DNA of 64,000 nt from contig CAVTBT010000004.1 of assembly GCA_963733065.1 (NCBI GenBank), forward strand, positions 186,001-250,000, in the 5' to 3' direction. Numbering within the stretch: position 1 is the first letter of the stretch; each line of letters starts with the position of its first letter. Shown here piece after piece: positions 17,315 through 26,329 of the stretch. A program made the translations under genes and the position numbers. The notes below the pieces were generated by a model, which had not been told where the DNA came from, did not search any database, and saw nothing but the letters and a program-made list of their open reading frames with translations. This DNA is from CAVTBT01 sp963733065 (GTDB lineage Bacteria > Actinomycetota > Thermoleophilia > Gaiellales > Gaiellaceae).

Positions 17315-18320
17315 TGAATTCCCCGACGATGAACTGGGTGATGTCGTCGATCGAGTCGTCGCTCGAGAACCCGGCCGCCTGCCGATGGCCGCCCCCCGCC
17401 CCGGAGGCGCGGGCGATCGCGGACACGTCGAGCTCGTCGAGCGAGGAGCGGAGCGACACGCGCCGGGCCGGGGTGCCGCCCCGCGGAGGCTCTCTGATCA
17501 GCGCGGCCATGTCCGCGCCCTCCACGGCTCGCAGGTAGTCGATGATCCCCTCCGAGTAGGGCTCGGCCGCGCCCACCTGGCTGAAGTCGTCGCGCAGCAG
17601 GTACGAGACGACGAGCCGGCCGCCCTCGTAGACCTGTGCCCGCTCGAGCGCCCGCGCCAGCAGCTTCAGCTTCGCGAACTGCACGGATTCGTAGACGCCC
17701 TGGAAGACCCTGTGCACGTCTGCGCCGGCCTCGACGAGATCTGCTGCGAGCCGCAGCGCCTTCGGGGTCGTGTTGGCGTACTGGAACCGCCCGGTGTCGG
17801 TCACGAGCGCCGTGTAGAGCGGCTCGGCGATCTCGGGGGTGATGCGGACGCCGAGCTGCTCGAAGACGTCGACAAGGAGTTCCCCGGTCGACGACGCTTC
17901 CGGCGCGACGAGGTTCACGTCGCCGAAGCGGGTGTTGTCGTGGTGGTGGTCGATGTCGAGCGTGAAGGGGGCATCGCGCAGCGCTTCCTCAGCCGAGCCG
18001 AGCCGGCTCTCGTTCGCGCAGTCGACCGCGACCAGCACGCGCTCTCCGTGGTCGTCGGGCAGGTCGCGGAGCAGGCCGTTGAGGCCGAGGAAGCCGTACT
18101 CACCGGGCAGCGGCGCGGGGCCGGCGAGGTACATGACGCTGTCCTTGCGCAGCTGCCGTAGCGCGAGGTGCATCGCGAGTAGGGAGCCGAGCGCGTCGCC
18201 GTCGGGGTTCTCGTGCGAGGTGACGAGGAACCGGTCGTGCCGGCGCAGCGCCTCGACCACGGCCGCCATGTCAGCTGCGCGTGGGTTCTGCTCCGGCGGA
18301 GTCGTCTGGGGCGAGCTCAT
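17292..18320 (-). CDS. nrnA: DHH/DHHA1 phosphoesterase (NrnA-type nanoRNase / pAp phosphatase)
   Basis: A 342-residue bifunctional oligoribonuclease and 3'-phosphoadenosine 5'-phosphate phosphatase. The DHH domain shows TSHENPDGDALGSLLAMHLA, the VAVDCANE motif and DIDHHHDN (residues about 122-129), all metal ligands. The C-terminal DHHA1 domain has the substrate-binding GAGGGHRQAAGF. The position between rbfA and truB is conserved in many Gram-positive and actinobacterial genomes. The gene overlaps rbfA by 50 bases. Confidence 0.94.
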   Translation of the reverse strand: MSSPQTTPPEQNPRAADMAAVVEALRRHDRFLVTSHENPDGDALGSLLAMHLALRQLRKDSVMYLAGPAPLPGEYGFLGLNGLLRDLPDDHGERVLVAVDCANESRLGSAEEALRDAPFTLDIDHHHDNTRFGDVNLVAPEASSTGELLVDVFEQLGVRITPEIAEPLYTALVTDTGRFQYANTTPKALRLAADLVEAGADVHRVFQGVYESVQFAKLKLLARALERAQVYEGGRLVVSYLLRDDFSQVGAAEPYSEGIIDYLRAVEGADMAALIREPPRGGTPARRVSLRSSLDELDVSAIARASGAGGGHRQAAGFSSDDSIDDITQFIVGEFNAAAAGA

Positions 18321-18639
18321 CGATCAGCCTGGTCATGCGCACGCCGCGCTCGACCGCGGGATCGTACTCGAACACCAGCTGCGGAGTCCGCTTCAGGCGG
18401 AGCTCGCGCGCGATCCGCCCCTGGAGCACCGGAGCGGCCGCCTCCAGTCCCGTCATGGTGTCGCGCGCCGCCCGCTCGGAGCCGAGCACGCTCACGAAGA
18501 CCTTGGCGTGACGGAGGTCCGAGGTCGTCTCGACGCCGGTGAGGGTCACGAAGCCGATGCGCGGGTCCTTGAGCTCCGGCAACGCTTCGGAGAGCACCTG
18601 CCGCACCGCCTCGTTCACCCTGCGCATGCGACCGGACAC
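18271..18639 (-). CDS. rbfA: Ribosome-binding factor A
   Basis: A 122-residue KH-fold factor for late 30S maturation and cold adaptation. MRRVNEAVRQVLSEALPEL, DPRIGFVTLTGVETTSDLRH and AKVFVSVLGSE are diagnostic, with LRLKRTPQLVFEYDPAVERG near the C-terminus. The start is GTG at 18639, 6 nt after a TACGTT box (18646-18651), so rbfA seems to begin a leaderless transcript of its own here. In related genomes rbfA directly follows infB/DUF503; here a plus-strand gene has come between them. Confidence 0.95.
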   Translation of the reverse strand: MSGRMRRVNEAVRQVLSEALPELKDPRIGFVTLTGVETTSDLRHAKVFVSVLGSERAARDTMTGLEAAAPVLQGRIARELRLKRTPQLVFEYDPAVERGVRMTRLIDELAPDDSAGAEPTRS

Positions 18640-18679
18640 CGCCCTAACGTATCGGCCGCGCCGCCGTCTTGGAGTGTGC

Positions 18680-19957
18680 GTGAGGCTCCGGCTCCTGCTC
18701 GCCGTGCTCGTCCTGCCCCTGGTCGCCGGCGTCGGCGCCGCGCTCGCCGTGCGCGAGGCACCGCAGGCCGCCCACTGGGAGGTCGTCGGCCACGTCCGCC
18801 CGGAGGGGCACTACAGCGGCGACATCGAGGCCTTCAAGGGGCACGCGTACCTGTCCAGCCGCCGCGGCCGGGAGTCGTGCCTCGCCGAGGGCGTCCGCAC
18901 GTACTCACTGGCCACGCCGGCGCGGCCTCGCCTGGTCTCGACGTTCGCGCGGATCCCTGGTACGTGGACGGAGAAGACGATCGTCCGCCACGTCGAGACG
19001 AGCGCGTTCCGTGGCGACGTCGCCGCGGTCTCCGTGCAGGGCTGTACGCCCGGCGACTGGCGCGGCTTCGTGCTCGTGGACATGACGCGTCCGGCCGCTC
19101 CGGTCGAGCTCGCCCGCGTCCCGCTCGACCCGCGCGGCTCGCACGAGATCTGGCTCGCCCAGGCGGGCGGCCGCGCCCTCGTGTTCACGGCGATCCTTCG
19201 CTCGGAGGTGCTGGACTCGCCGGACGGTCGCACGCCGGGCCGGCCCGACTTCCGCGTCTTCGACGCGTCCGACCCTCGCTCGCCGGTGCAGGTGGGAGCC
19301 TGGGGCGCCTGGCGGGAGTTGGGGATCCCTCCCGGCGTCGATCCGCGAACGCCGCTCGACGGCAATTTCACCCACTCCGTGATCACGAATGCTGCGGGCA
19401 CGCGGGCCTACCTCTCGTACTGGGACCTCGGCACGGTGATCCTCGACGTCTCGACGCCGGAGCGGCCCCGGTATCTCGGGCGCACGGGCGACGCCGTGAA
19501 CGCCCACTCGGCGTGGCTCGGCCGCGGCGGCCTGCTCGTTGAGACGCACGAGAGCGCCGGCGGCACCCCGACCCTGCACGACGTCTCGACGCCTTCGGCA
19601 GCGCGGACGCTCGCGACGTTCCGGCTGCCGAGCCGGGTGCTCGCCGCGGGCCGCAGGGCGGCCGGGCATTCGGCGGTGAGCGGCCTCGATCTCGGCGACA
19701 GCGTCCACGACGCGAAGGTGTCGGGCTCAACGGCGCTGTTCTCCTGGTACGGGCAGGGGGTTGTCGCCGCGGACGTCTCGGAGCCCACGCGCCCGCGCTT
19801 CCTGGCGCGGTTCCTGCCCACGCCCGCCGCCGACCGGGAGCGGCTGCTCTGCCCGGGGAAGCGCTGCATCGCGGTCTGGGGCGTCGATCACGCCGGTCCG
19901 TACGTCGTCGCCTCGGATCTGCTGTCCGGCCTCTGGGTGCTGCGCCTGCGGCGGTAG
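18680..19957 (+). CDS. Exported LVIVD-repeat (beta-propeller-like) protein
   Basis: A 425-residue protein with an N-terminal signal segment (MRLRLLLAVLVLPLVAGVGAALA) and a repetitive beta structure of the form FVLVDMTRPAAPVELARVPL, FRVFDASDPRSPVQVGAW, VILDVSTPERPRYLGRTGD, VVAADVSEPTRPRFLARFL. These D-S/T-x-P-x-x-P units are the LVIVD repeats of surface-exposed propeller proteins. GTG at 18680 is preferred over GTG at 18674 because GGAG sits 5 bases before it. Cysteines in GCTPGDW and LLCPGKRCIAVWG may form disulfides outside the cell. It interrupts the otherwise continuous DUF503-rbfA order. Function unknown; a binding role is inferred. Confidence 0.75.
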   Translation: MRLRLLLAVLVLPLVAGVGAALAVREAPQAAHWEVVGHVRPEGHYSGDIEAFKGHAYLSSRRGRESCLAEGVRTYSLATPARPRLVSTFARIPGTWTEKTIVRHVETSAFRGDVAAVSVQGCTPGDWRGFVLVDMTRPAAPVELARVPLDPRGSHEIWLAQAGGRALVFTAILRSEVLDSPDGRTPGRPDFRVFDASDPRSPVQVGAWGAWRELGIPPGVDPRTPLDGNFTHSVITNAAGTRAYLSYWDLGTVILDVSTPERPRYLGRTGDAVNAHSAWLGRGGLLVETHESAGGTPTLHDVSTPSAARTLATFRLPSRVLAAGRRAAGHSAVSGLDLGDSVHDAKVSGSTALFSWYGQGVVAADVSEPTRPRFLARFLPTPAADRERLLCPGKRCIAVWGVDHAGPYVVASDLLSGLWVLRLRR

Positions 19958-19993
19958 GCGCCGACACCGCGAGGTCGGTCTCGGGCTGTGCGG

Positions 19994-20296
19994 TTACGAG
20001 TCCTCGGGATCGATCAACAGCCTGTCGGCCGAGGCGAGCTCCCACTCCTGGCCGCCCAGCCAGCGCTCGGCCTCGTCGAGCAGCCGCTCCGCCTCGCGCG
20101 CCTGCCGGGCGACGCAGGCGACCGTGAGTCGTGCGCGCTGCCAGGCCTCGTGGTGGTCGACCTCGGCGACGGACGCCCCGACCCGGTTCACGAGCTGCTG
20201 TTTCGCGGAGCGCAGGAACATGCGCTTCTCCTTCAGCGAGTGCGCTTCGGGGAAGCGCAGCTCGACGGTGAGGATGCCGACGAAGCCCGCGGCCAT
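19994..20296 (-). CDS. DUF503 (YlxP-like) protein
   Basis: A 100-residue protein starting MAAGFVGILTVELRFPEAHS, then LKEKRMFLRSAKQQLVNRVGAS and VAEVDHHEAWQRARLTVACV. This is the YlxP/DUF503 family, a ferredoxin-like small protein nearly always located between infB and rbfA and implicated in 30S assembly. ATG at 20296 is used; an ATG at 20308 would add four residues. It sits 213 bases after infB, a long gap for this cluster, filled by a palindrome and the two-hairpin element. Confidence 0.9.
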   Translation of the reverse strand: MAAGFVGILTVELRFPEAHSLKEKRMFLRSAKQQLVNRVGASVAEVDHHEAWQRARLTVACVARQAREAERLLDEAERWLGGQEWELASADRLLIDPEDS

Positions 20297-20341
20297 ACGG
20301 CTATTCAAGCGCGGTTGGGCGGCTGTTCGTCACGTGAAGGT

Positions 20342-20360
20342 GACGGTGTCAGACACCGTC
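20342..20360. repeat. Near-perfect palindrome GACGGTGTC-A-GACACCGTC
   Basis: A 9-bp inverted repeat with a one-base centre in the 213-base infB-DUF503 gap. It is too tight for a normal RNA hairpin but would form a cruciform or a dimeric protein-binding site. Core GGTGTC-GACACC palindromes of this kind are scattered in many high-GC genomes as REP-like elements; I infer that class by memory of the motif, not by a search. A direct repeat GGCTGACGCGGG (20367-20378 and 20409-20420) lies just beside it. Confidence 0.55.
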
Positions 20361-20450
20361 CCGGTTGGCTGACGCGGGCGCGCAGTCGGAGGTAGGCACC
20401 ACCCGCTGGGCTGACGCGGGGTGTTCGGCGGGCGGGCGCGCTGAGCTCAG

Positions 20451-20503
20451 CTGGGGGGACCTCCCGGTTCCCCAGACCCCCTCCACTGGTCCGCTTCGCG
20501 GAC
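20451..20503 (-). terminator. Two-hairpin 3' element after infB
   Basis: Seven bases after the infB stop, the minus strand forms TCCGC-gaa-GCGGA, then CAGTGGAG, then a GC-rich hairpin (GGGG...CCCC, loop around ACCGGGAGGT). Its order and sequence closely match the element after pnp at 11400-11457: GTCCGCG-AGCGGA-CAGTG-GGGGTC-GGGGAACCG-GAGG. It probably ends or stabilises the nusA-infB mRNA. Confidence 0.6.
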
Positions 20504-20509
20504 AGGCCG

Positions 20510-22464
<1,955 letters not shown>

Positions 22465-22465
<1 letters not shown>

Positions 22466-22704
22466 CAGCGGTCAGTGTAGAGGCGCGCGAGCGCCGGATC
22501 GACAGTCACGGTCTGCCGCAGCACGCGGTTGAACGCGCGGCGCGCCGCCGCCCGCTCGAAGCACGCGAGCCGCCCGCACGTGTAGACGCCGCGGCCCGAG
22601 AGCGTGCGACCCGGCGCGAGCGCTCCGTCCACCGCGGCGAAGCGGATCAGCTCGCTCTGGGCCGCCTTCCGGCCGCAGCCCGCGCATGTGCGGATCGGCG
22701 TCAC
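22465..22704 (-). CDS. ylxR: YlxR/RnpM-type RNA-binding protein
   Basis: A 79-residue basic protein starting with GTG (VTPIRTCAGCGRKAAQSELI). The motif CAGCGRK and GRGVYTCGRLACFERAAARR identify the YlxR (DUF448) family. Recent work on family members names it RnpM, a modulator of RNase P. GTG overlaps the nusA stop by 4 bases and the stop overlaps infB by 1 base, so nusA-ylxR-infB is one translationally coupled unit. Confidence 0.93.
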
Positions 22705-24179
22705 GCAGGCGACTCGTCCTCCTCGCCGCCGTCCGACGCCACGGGGTCGGGCGCAGCCTCGAGTCGCTGACCGTTCGTTTCCACGATGTCGGCGTCGCCC
22801 TCCGCGAGCGCGACCGCGACCTCCTCGCCCGCGACCTGCTCCTCCTCCGCGACCTGCTCCACCGCGACCTGCGCTTCCTCGGCCTCGACCGCAGGAGCGA
22901 CGGCCTGCGCGGGCTCTGCAGTGGTGAGCGCCTGGTGCGCCGACACGCCGCAGTACTTCGAGCCCGGGAGCGCCGCGTTCGGGCAGCGCTTGCCGTTCGA
23001 GAGCACGGCGGAGCAGCGGCCGGAGAAGTCCTCCCCGTCCTCGCCCTCGCCGCCGAACGCCGCGTCGGCCTCGGCCTGCGCGAACTCGGTGTCCGACTGG
23101 ATGTCGATCTTCCAGCCGGTGAGCCGCGCGGCGAGACGGGCGTTCAGGCCCTCCTTGCCGATGGCGAGCGCCAGCTGGTCGTCGGGCACGACGACCGTGG
23201 CGTCGCGTGTCTCGTCGTCGATGTAGACCTCGCGCACACGGGCCGGCGACAGTGCCTTGGCCACGAAGCGCGCCGGCTCGGTGTTCCACGGGATGATGTC
23301 GATCTTCTCGCCGCGCAGCTCGGAGACGACCATGCGGACGCGCGAGCCGCGAGGGCCGACACACGCGCCGACGGGATCGACGCCCTGAACGTGGCTCTCG
23401 ACGGCGATCTTCGACCGGTAGCCCGGCTCGCGCGCCACGCCGCGGATCTCGACCAGCCCGTCGGCGATCTCCGGCACCTCGAGCTCGAAGAGCGTCTTGA
23501 TCAGCTCCGGATCGCGCCGGGAGAGGATCACCTGCGGCCCCTTCGTCCCCGAGCGCACCTCCGTGATCACGGCCTTGATGCGCGAGCCCTGCTCGTAGCG
23601 CTCACCGTCGACCTGCTCCGAGCGCGGCAGGAGGGCCTCGACCTTGCCGAGGTCGACGAGCACGTTGTTGCGGTCGCCGGCCTGCTGGACGATCCCGGTC
23701 ACGACCTCGCCCACCCGGTCCACGTACTCCTCGTACATCATCGCCCGCTCCGCCTCGCGGATCCGCTGCTGGATGACCTGCTTCGCCGTCTGCGCGGCAA
23801 TGCGGCCGAAGTTGTCGGGCGTGACGTCGGCGCGCGCGATCTGCTCCTCGGCGACCTGCGACCAGTCGAGATCGAGCTCGTCCTCGTTGATCAGGGTGTG
23901 CTGCTTCTCCCCGGTCTCCTCCTCGAGCCGCTCGAGCTCCTCGATCTTCGCCTCCATCGCCTCCTCGAGCAGCCGGCTCTCGAGATCCGTGGGGATCTCG
24001 ATCGAGAACACGCGGAATTCGCCCTCGTCGTCGAGCTCGACGGCTGCGTGGCGCGCTGCACCGGGTGTCTTCTTGTAGGCGGCGAGGAGCGCGTCCTCGA
24101 GCGCGTTGACGATCGTGTCCTCCTCGATGCCTCGCTCGCGCTCGAGCGCGCGCATGTTCTCGATGATCTCCTGGCTCAT
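22701..24179 (-). CDS. nusA: Transcription termination/antitermination protein NusA with a Cys-rich C-terminal tail
   Basis: A 492-residue RNA polymerase-associated factor. N-terminal domain (MSQEIIENMRALERERGIEE), S1 domain (ERAMMYEEYVDRVGEVVTGI onward) and two KH domains (VGPRGSRVRMVVSELRGEKI, IDIIPWNTEPARFVAKALSP, AIGKEGLNARLAARLTGWKI) are clear. After residue 380 there is an unusual extension: C389-x9-C399-x10-C410-x4-H415, read as RCSAVLSNGKRCPNAALP followed by SKYCGVSAH, resembling a small zinc-binding knuckle, then an acidic Ala/Glu/Val tail. The start ATG is 3 bases after the rimP stop. Confidence 0.95.
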   Translation of the reverse strand: MSQEIIENMRALERERGIEEDTIVNALEDALLAAYKKTPGAARHAAVELDDEGEFRVFSIEIPTDLESRLLEEAMEAKIEELERLEEETGEKQHTLINEDELDLDWSQVAEEQIARADVTPDNFGRIAAQTAKQVIQQRIREAERAMMYEEYVDRVGEVVTGIVQQAGDRNNVLVDLGKVEALLPRSEQVDGERYEQGSRIKAVITEVRSGTKGPQVILSRRDPELIKTLFELEVPEIADGLVEIRGVAREPGYRSKIAVESHVQGVDPVGACVGPRGSRVRMVVSELRGEKIDIIPWNTEPARFVAKALSPARVREVYIDDETRDATVVVPDDQLALAIGKEGLNARLAARLTGWKIDIQSDTEFAQAEADAAFGGEGEDGEDFSGRCSAVLSNGKRCPNAALPGSKYCGVSAHQALTTAEPAQAVAPAVEAEEAQVAVEQVAEEEQVAGEEVAVALAEGDADIVETNGQRLEAAPDPVASDGGEEDESPA

Positions 24180-24182
24180 GTC

Positions 24183-24623
24183 CTACCTCTCGTGGATCAG
24201 GTTGCCCCGCACGATCTCGTCGTACGGGATCGCGAGCGGCTGACCGTTCGCAGTGAGCGTGACACGGCGCTCGTCGGCCGCGACGACCTCGCCGCGGAAC
24301 TTCGTGCGCCCGGCGACCTGGTGGGCCGTGCGCAGGGCGACCGTCTGCCCCACGGCGTTGCGGAAATGCGCCGGCTTGCGCAGCGGACGATCGAGGCCGG
24401 GCGACGAGACGTCGATCGTGTACTCGCCGCGGTAGCTGTCCAGCAGGCCCGTGACGCGGGCGCACAACGCGTGATCGACCCCGGTCGGGTGATCGACGTA
24501 GACGCAGAAGCGGCTCGGCGTCAGGAGCTCGACCGCGAGCACCTCGATGCCCGGCACGCCGCGCTCGACTGCAGGCGCGATCTCGCGCTCCAGCGTGCGT
24601 TCTCGGGCGTGGATGTCGGCCAA
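24183..24623 (-). CDS. rimP: Ribosome maturation factor RimP
   Basis: About 146 residues. The N-terminal alpha/beta domain shows PGIEVLAVELLTPSRFCVYV followed by DHPTGVDHALCARV and the conserved YTIDVSSPGLDRPLRKPAHF; the C-terminal SH3-like domain carries VAGRTKFRGEVVAADERRVT. I choose the TTG at 24623 because GGGGAG lies 6 bases before it; a GTG at 24641 without a ribosome-binding site would add six residues. It heads the rimP-nusA-ylxR-infB operon. Confidence 0.9.
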   Translation of the reverse strand: MADIHARERTLEREIAPAVERGVPGIEVLAVELLTPSRFCVYVDHPTGVDHALCARVTGLLDSYRGEYTIDVSSPGLDRPLRKPAHFRNAVGQTVALRTAHQVAGRTKFRGEVVAADERRVTLTANGQPLAIPYDEIVRGNLIHER

Positions 24624-24645
24624 ATTTTGCTCCCCTGTCACAAGA

Positions 24646-24666
24646 AATGGGCGCGTCGCGCCCATT
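24646..24666 (-). terminator. Hairpin terminator after the EamA-like gene
   Basis: AATGGGCGCG-N-CGCGCCCATT is a 10-bp perfect inverted repeat, followed on the minus strand by TTCTTG, so it reads as a weak U-rich intrinsic terminator. It separates the EamA-like permease gene from rimP, just upstream of the rimP start. Confidence 0.7.
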
Positions 24667-24709
24667 CCAAGACCTGCTCGAAATGCGGTGCGAGGAGTGT
24701 AGCACCGGG

Positions 24710-25513
24710 TCAGATCGCGAGCGCCAAAACCCCTGCTAGCACTAGGGACGCACCGGCGAAGCGACGCGGTCCGACCGGCTCGTGGAGGATGAGGCCGGCG
24801 AGCGCGACCGCGATCACGACGCTCGTCTCGCGCACCGCTGCGACCGGGGCCGCCGGCGCCAGGCGGAGCGCGAAGAGCACGAGGCAGTACGCGGCGAAAC
24901 CGGCGAGCCCGGCCACGACCGTGGCGGGTCGGAGCTCGGCCCGTAGGCGGGCCGGCCCGGCGGCGAGCACTGCGACGGCGGTCGCCGGCAGCAGGACGAG
25001 CTCGAGGTACGCGACCGGGCCGGCGTGCTCGATGCCGGCGTTGTCCACCAGCGTGTAGCCGGCGATGCACGCGGCGACGGCGAGCCCGAGCGCCAGCGAC
25101 CGACCGTCGCCGCGCAGCCCGCCACGAACCGCGACCACGCCGATCGCGACGAGCGCCACGCCTGCGATCTCGAGCGCGGTCGGGCGCACGCCGACCGCGA
25201 TCGCTCCAAGCAGCACGAGCACGGGCGCGCCGCCCCTGGCGAGCGGGTAGACGACGCTCACCTCGCCGCCCTGGTAGGCGCGGGCCAGCAGGAGGAAGTA
25301 CGCGAGCTCGAGGACGGCCGACGCGGCGAGGTACGGCAGCGCCTCGGCCGACACGTCCCAGGTCGCAGCCGCGATCGGCGCCGCCGCGAGCACGCTGACG
25401 CACAGCGCCACTGCGGTGGCCGCGAGCACGTCCCGCGCGCCGCCGAGCAGCACGTTCCAGCCCGCGTGGAGGCACGCCGCGGTGAGCGCGAGCCCGAGCG
25501 CGGCTGCGCTCAC
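24710..25513 (-). CDS. EamA/DMT-family permease
   Basis: A 267-residue protein of ten hydrophobic helices in two repeats of five, the drug/metabolite-transporter layout. It begins MSAAALGLALTAACLHAGWN and has the helix-loop motifs ELAYFLLLARAYQGGEVSVV, YPLARGGAPVLVLLGA in the first half and AYCLVLFALRLAPAAPVAAV, RETSVVIAVALAGLILHEPV in the second half. Substrate unknown. The start is GTG. It is upstream of rimP in the same direction but separated by a hairpin terminator, so probably not part of that operon. Confidence 0.87.
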   Translation of the reverse strand: MSAAALGLALTAACLHAGWNVLLGGARDVLAATAVALCVSVLAAAPIAAATWDVSAEALPYLAASAVLELAYFLLLARAYQGGEVSVVYPLARGGAPVLVLLGAIAVGVRPTALEIAGVALVAIGVVAVRGGLRGDGRSLALGLAVAACIAGYTLVDNAGIEHAGPVAYLELVLLPATAVAVLAAGPARLRAELRPATVVAGLAGFAAYCLVLFALRLAPAAPVAAVRETSVVIAVALAGLILHEPVGPRRFAGASLVLAGVLALAI

Positions 25514-25547
25514 CTCCGTGCCCGCTCAGGCCCCTCGGGGACCGACC

Positions 25548-25724
25548 CTACGACGATCGGTTGCGCGACACGACCCGCACCGGCTGTCGCGACTCGACCT
25601 TGCGGCGGAGCCAGATCGCGAGGAGCGGCAGCAGCACCAGCCCTCCAAGCGGCTGGCCGCTGCGGAGCAGCCAGACGACGCCCGTCATCACGACCGCCGT
25701 GTATCCGAGGCGCACGAGCACCAC
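25548..25724 (-). CDS. Small membrane protein of 58 residues
   Basis: Read directly from the gap between the PNPOx-like and EamA-like genes. The frame starts with GTG (VVLVRLGYTAVVMTGVVWLL), continues RSGQPLGGLVLLPLLAIWLR and ends in a basic tail (RKVESRQPVRVVSRNRSS). This gives two hydrophobic segments joined by a Gly/Pro turn and a positive C-terminus. The second or third GTG could be the real start. No family recognised. The open frame and clear membrane topology support it, but at this size chance cannot be excluded. Confidence 0.5.
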   Translation of the reverse strand: MVLVRLGYTAVVMTGVVWLLRSGQPLGGLVLLPLLAIWLRRKVESRQPVRVVSRNRSS

Positions 25725-25765
25725 GACCCGAGTCTACGACCACGTCGATGATGTGTCGAGCACCG

Positions 25766-26302
25766 TTAGACGGGCAGGATCGACGCCAGGTCCCAGACGC
25801 GTGGTTCGTCGGCGGTGAGGCGGAGCAGGACGCCCGGCTGCGGCCGCTCGGCGGCGAACCGCCCGCCCGGCTCCTCGCCGAGGTAGCGGCCGGCGATCTC
25901 GCGTCGCGCCGCCGTGACGTCACCCTCGACCAGCTCGGGCGCGCCGCGCACCTCGATGCCGCGGAACGGGGGCACGGTCTCGAACACGAGCAGCACGCAC
26001 TCCCGTCGGGTGGCGAGGTGGCGCAGCTTCATGTCTCCCTCCGCGATCACGACCTCGAACGCGCCGTCGTGCCAGCGGAACCAGACCGGCGACGTGTGCG
26101 CCGAGCCGTCCTTCCGGTACGTGACGAGCACCGCCGGCGACGGCGCGTCGAGGAGCGGCCGAACGCGATCGAGCCGGCCGGTCAGTTCGCGCCCGAGGCT
26201 CCGAGCCGGGTGAAGCCACCGCTCACGGCGACCTCCTGTCCGCTGCGGATCGACATCGAGCACGATGGTGACAGGACCGTCGTTGACGAGCGACACCGCC
26301 AT
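25766..26302 (-). CDS. PNPOx-like (split-barrel flavin) protein, N-terminus formed by a dtd tail copy
   Basis: From about residue 50 the protein is a pyridoxamine-phosphate-oxidase-like split barrel (LLDAPSPAVLVTYRKDGSAH, TSPVWFRWHDGAFEVVIAEG, VLLVFETVPPFRGIEVRG), the fold of FMN/F420-binding oxidoreductases. The first 19 residues MAVSLVNDGPVTIVLDVDP are nearly the C-terminus of the D-aminoacyl-tRNA deacylase at 27842, with the dtd stop replaced by readable sequence. After it comes AGGAGGTCGCC-GTGAG (GTG at 26226), identical to the start region of the upstream methyltransferase. So translation may begin at ATG 26302 (a fusion) or at GTG 26226, but the GTG frame ends after 14 codons unless one base is missing. 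True start unresolved. Confidence 0.65.
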   Translation of the reverse strand: MAVSLVNDGPVTIVLDVDPQRTGGRRERWLHPARSLGRELTGRLDRVRPLLDAPSPAVLVTYRKDGSAHTSPVWFRWHDGAFEVVIAEGDMKLRHLATRRECVLLVFETVPPFRGIEVRGAPELVEGDVTAARREIAGRYLGEEPGGRFAAERPQPGVLLRLTADEPRVWDLASILPV

Positions 26303-26329
26303 TCGGGTACACGGGTTTCGAGGCGTTCG

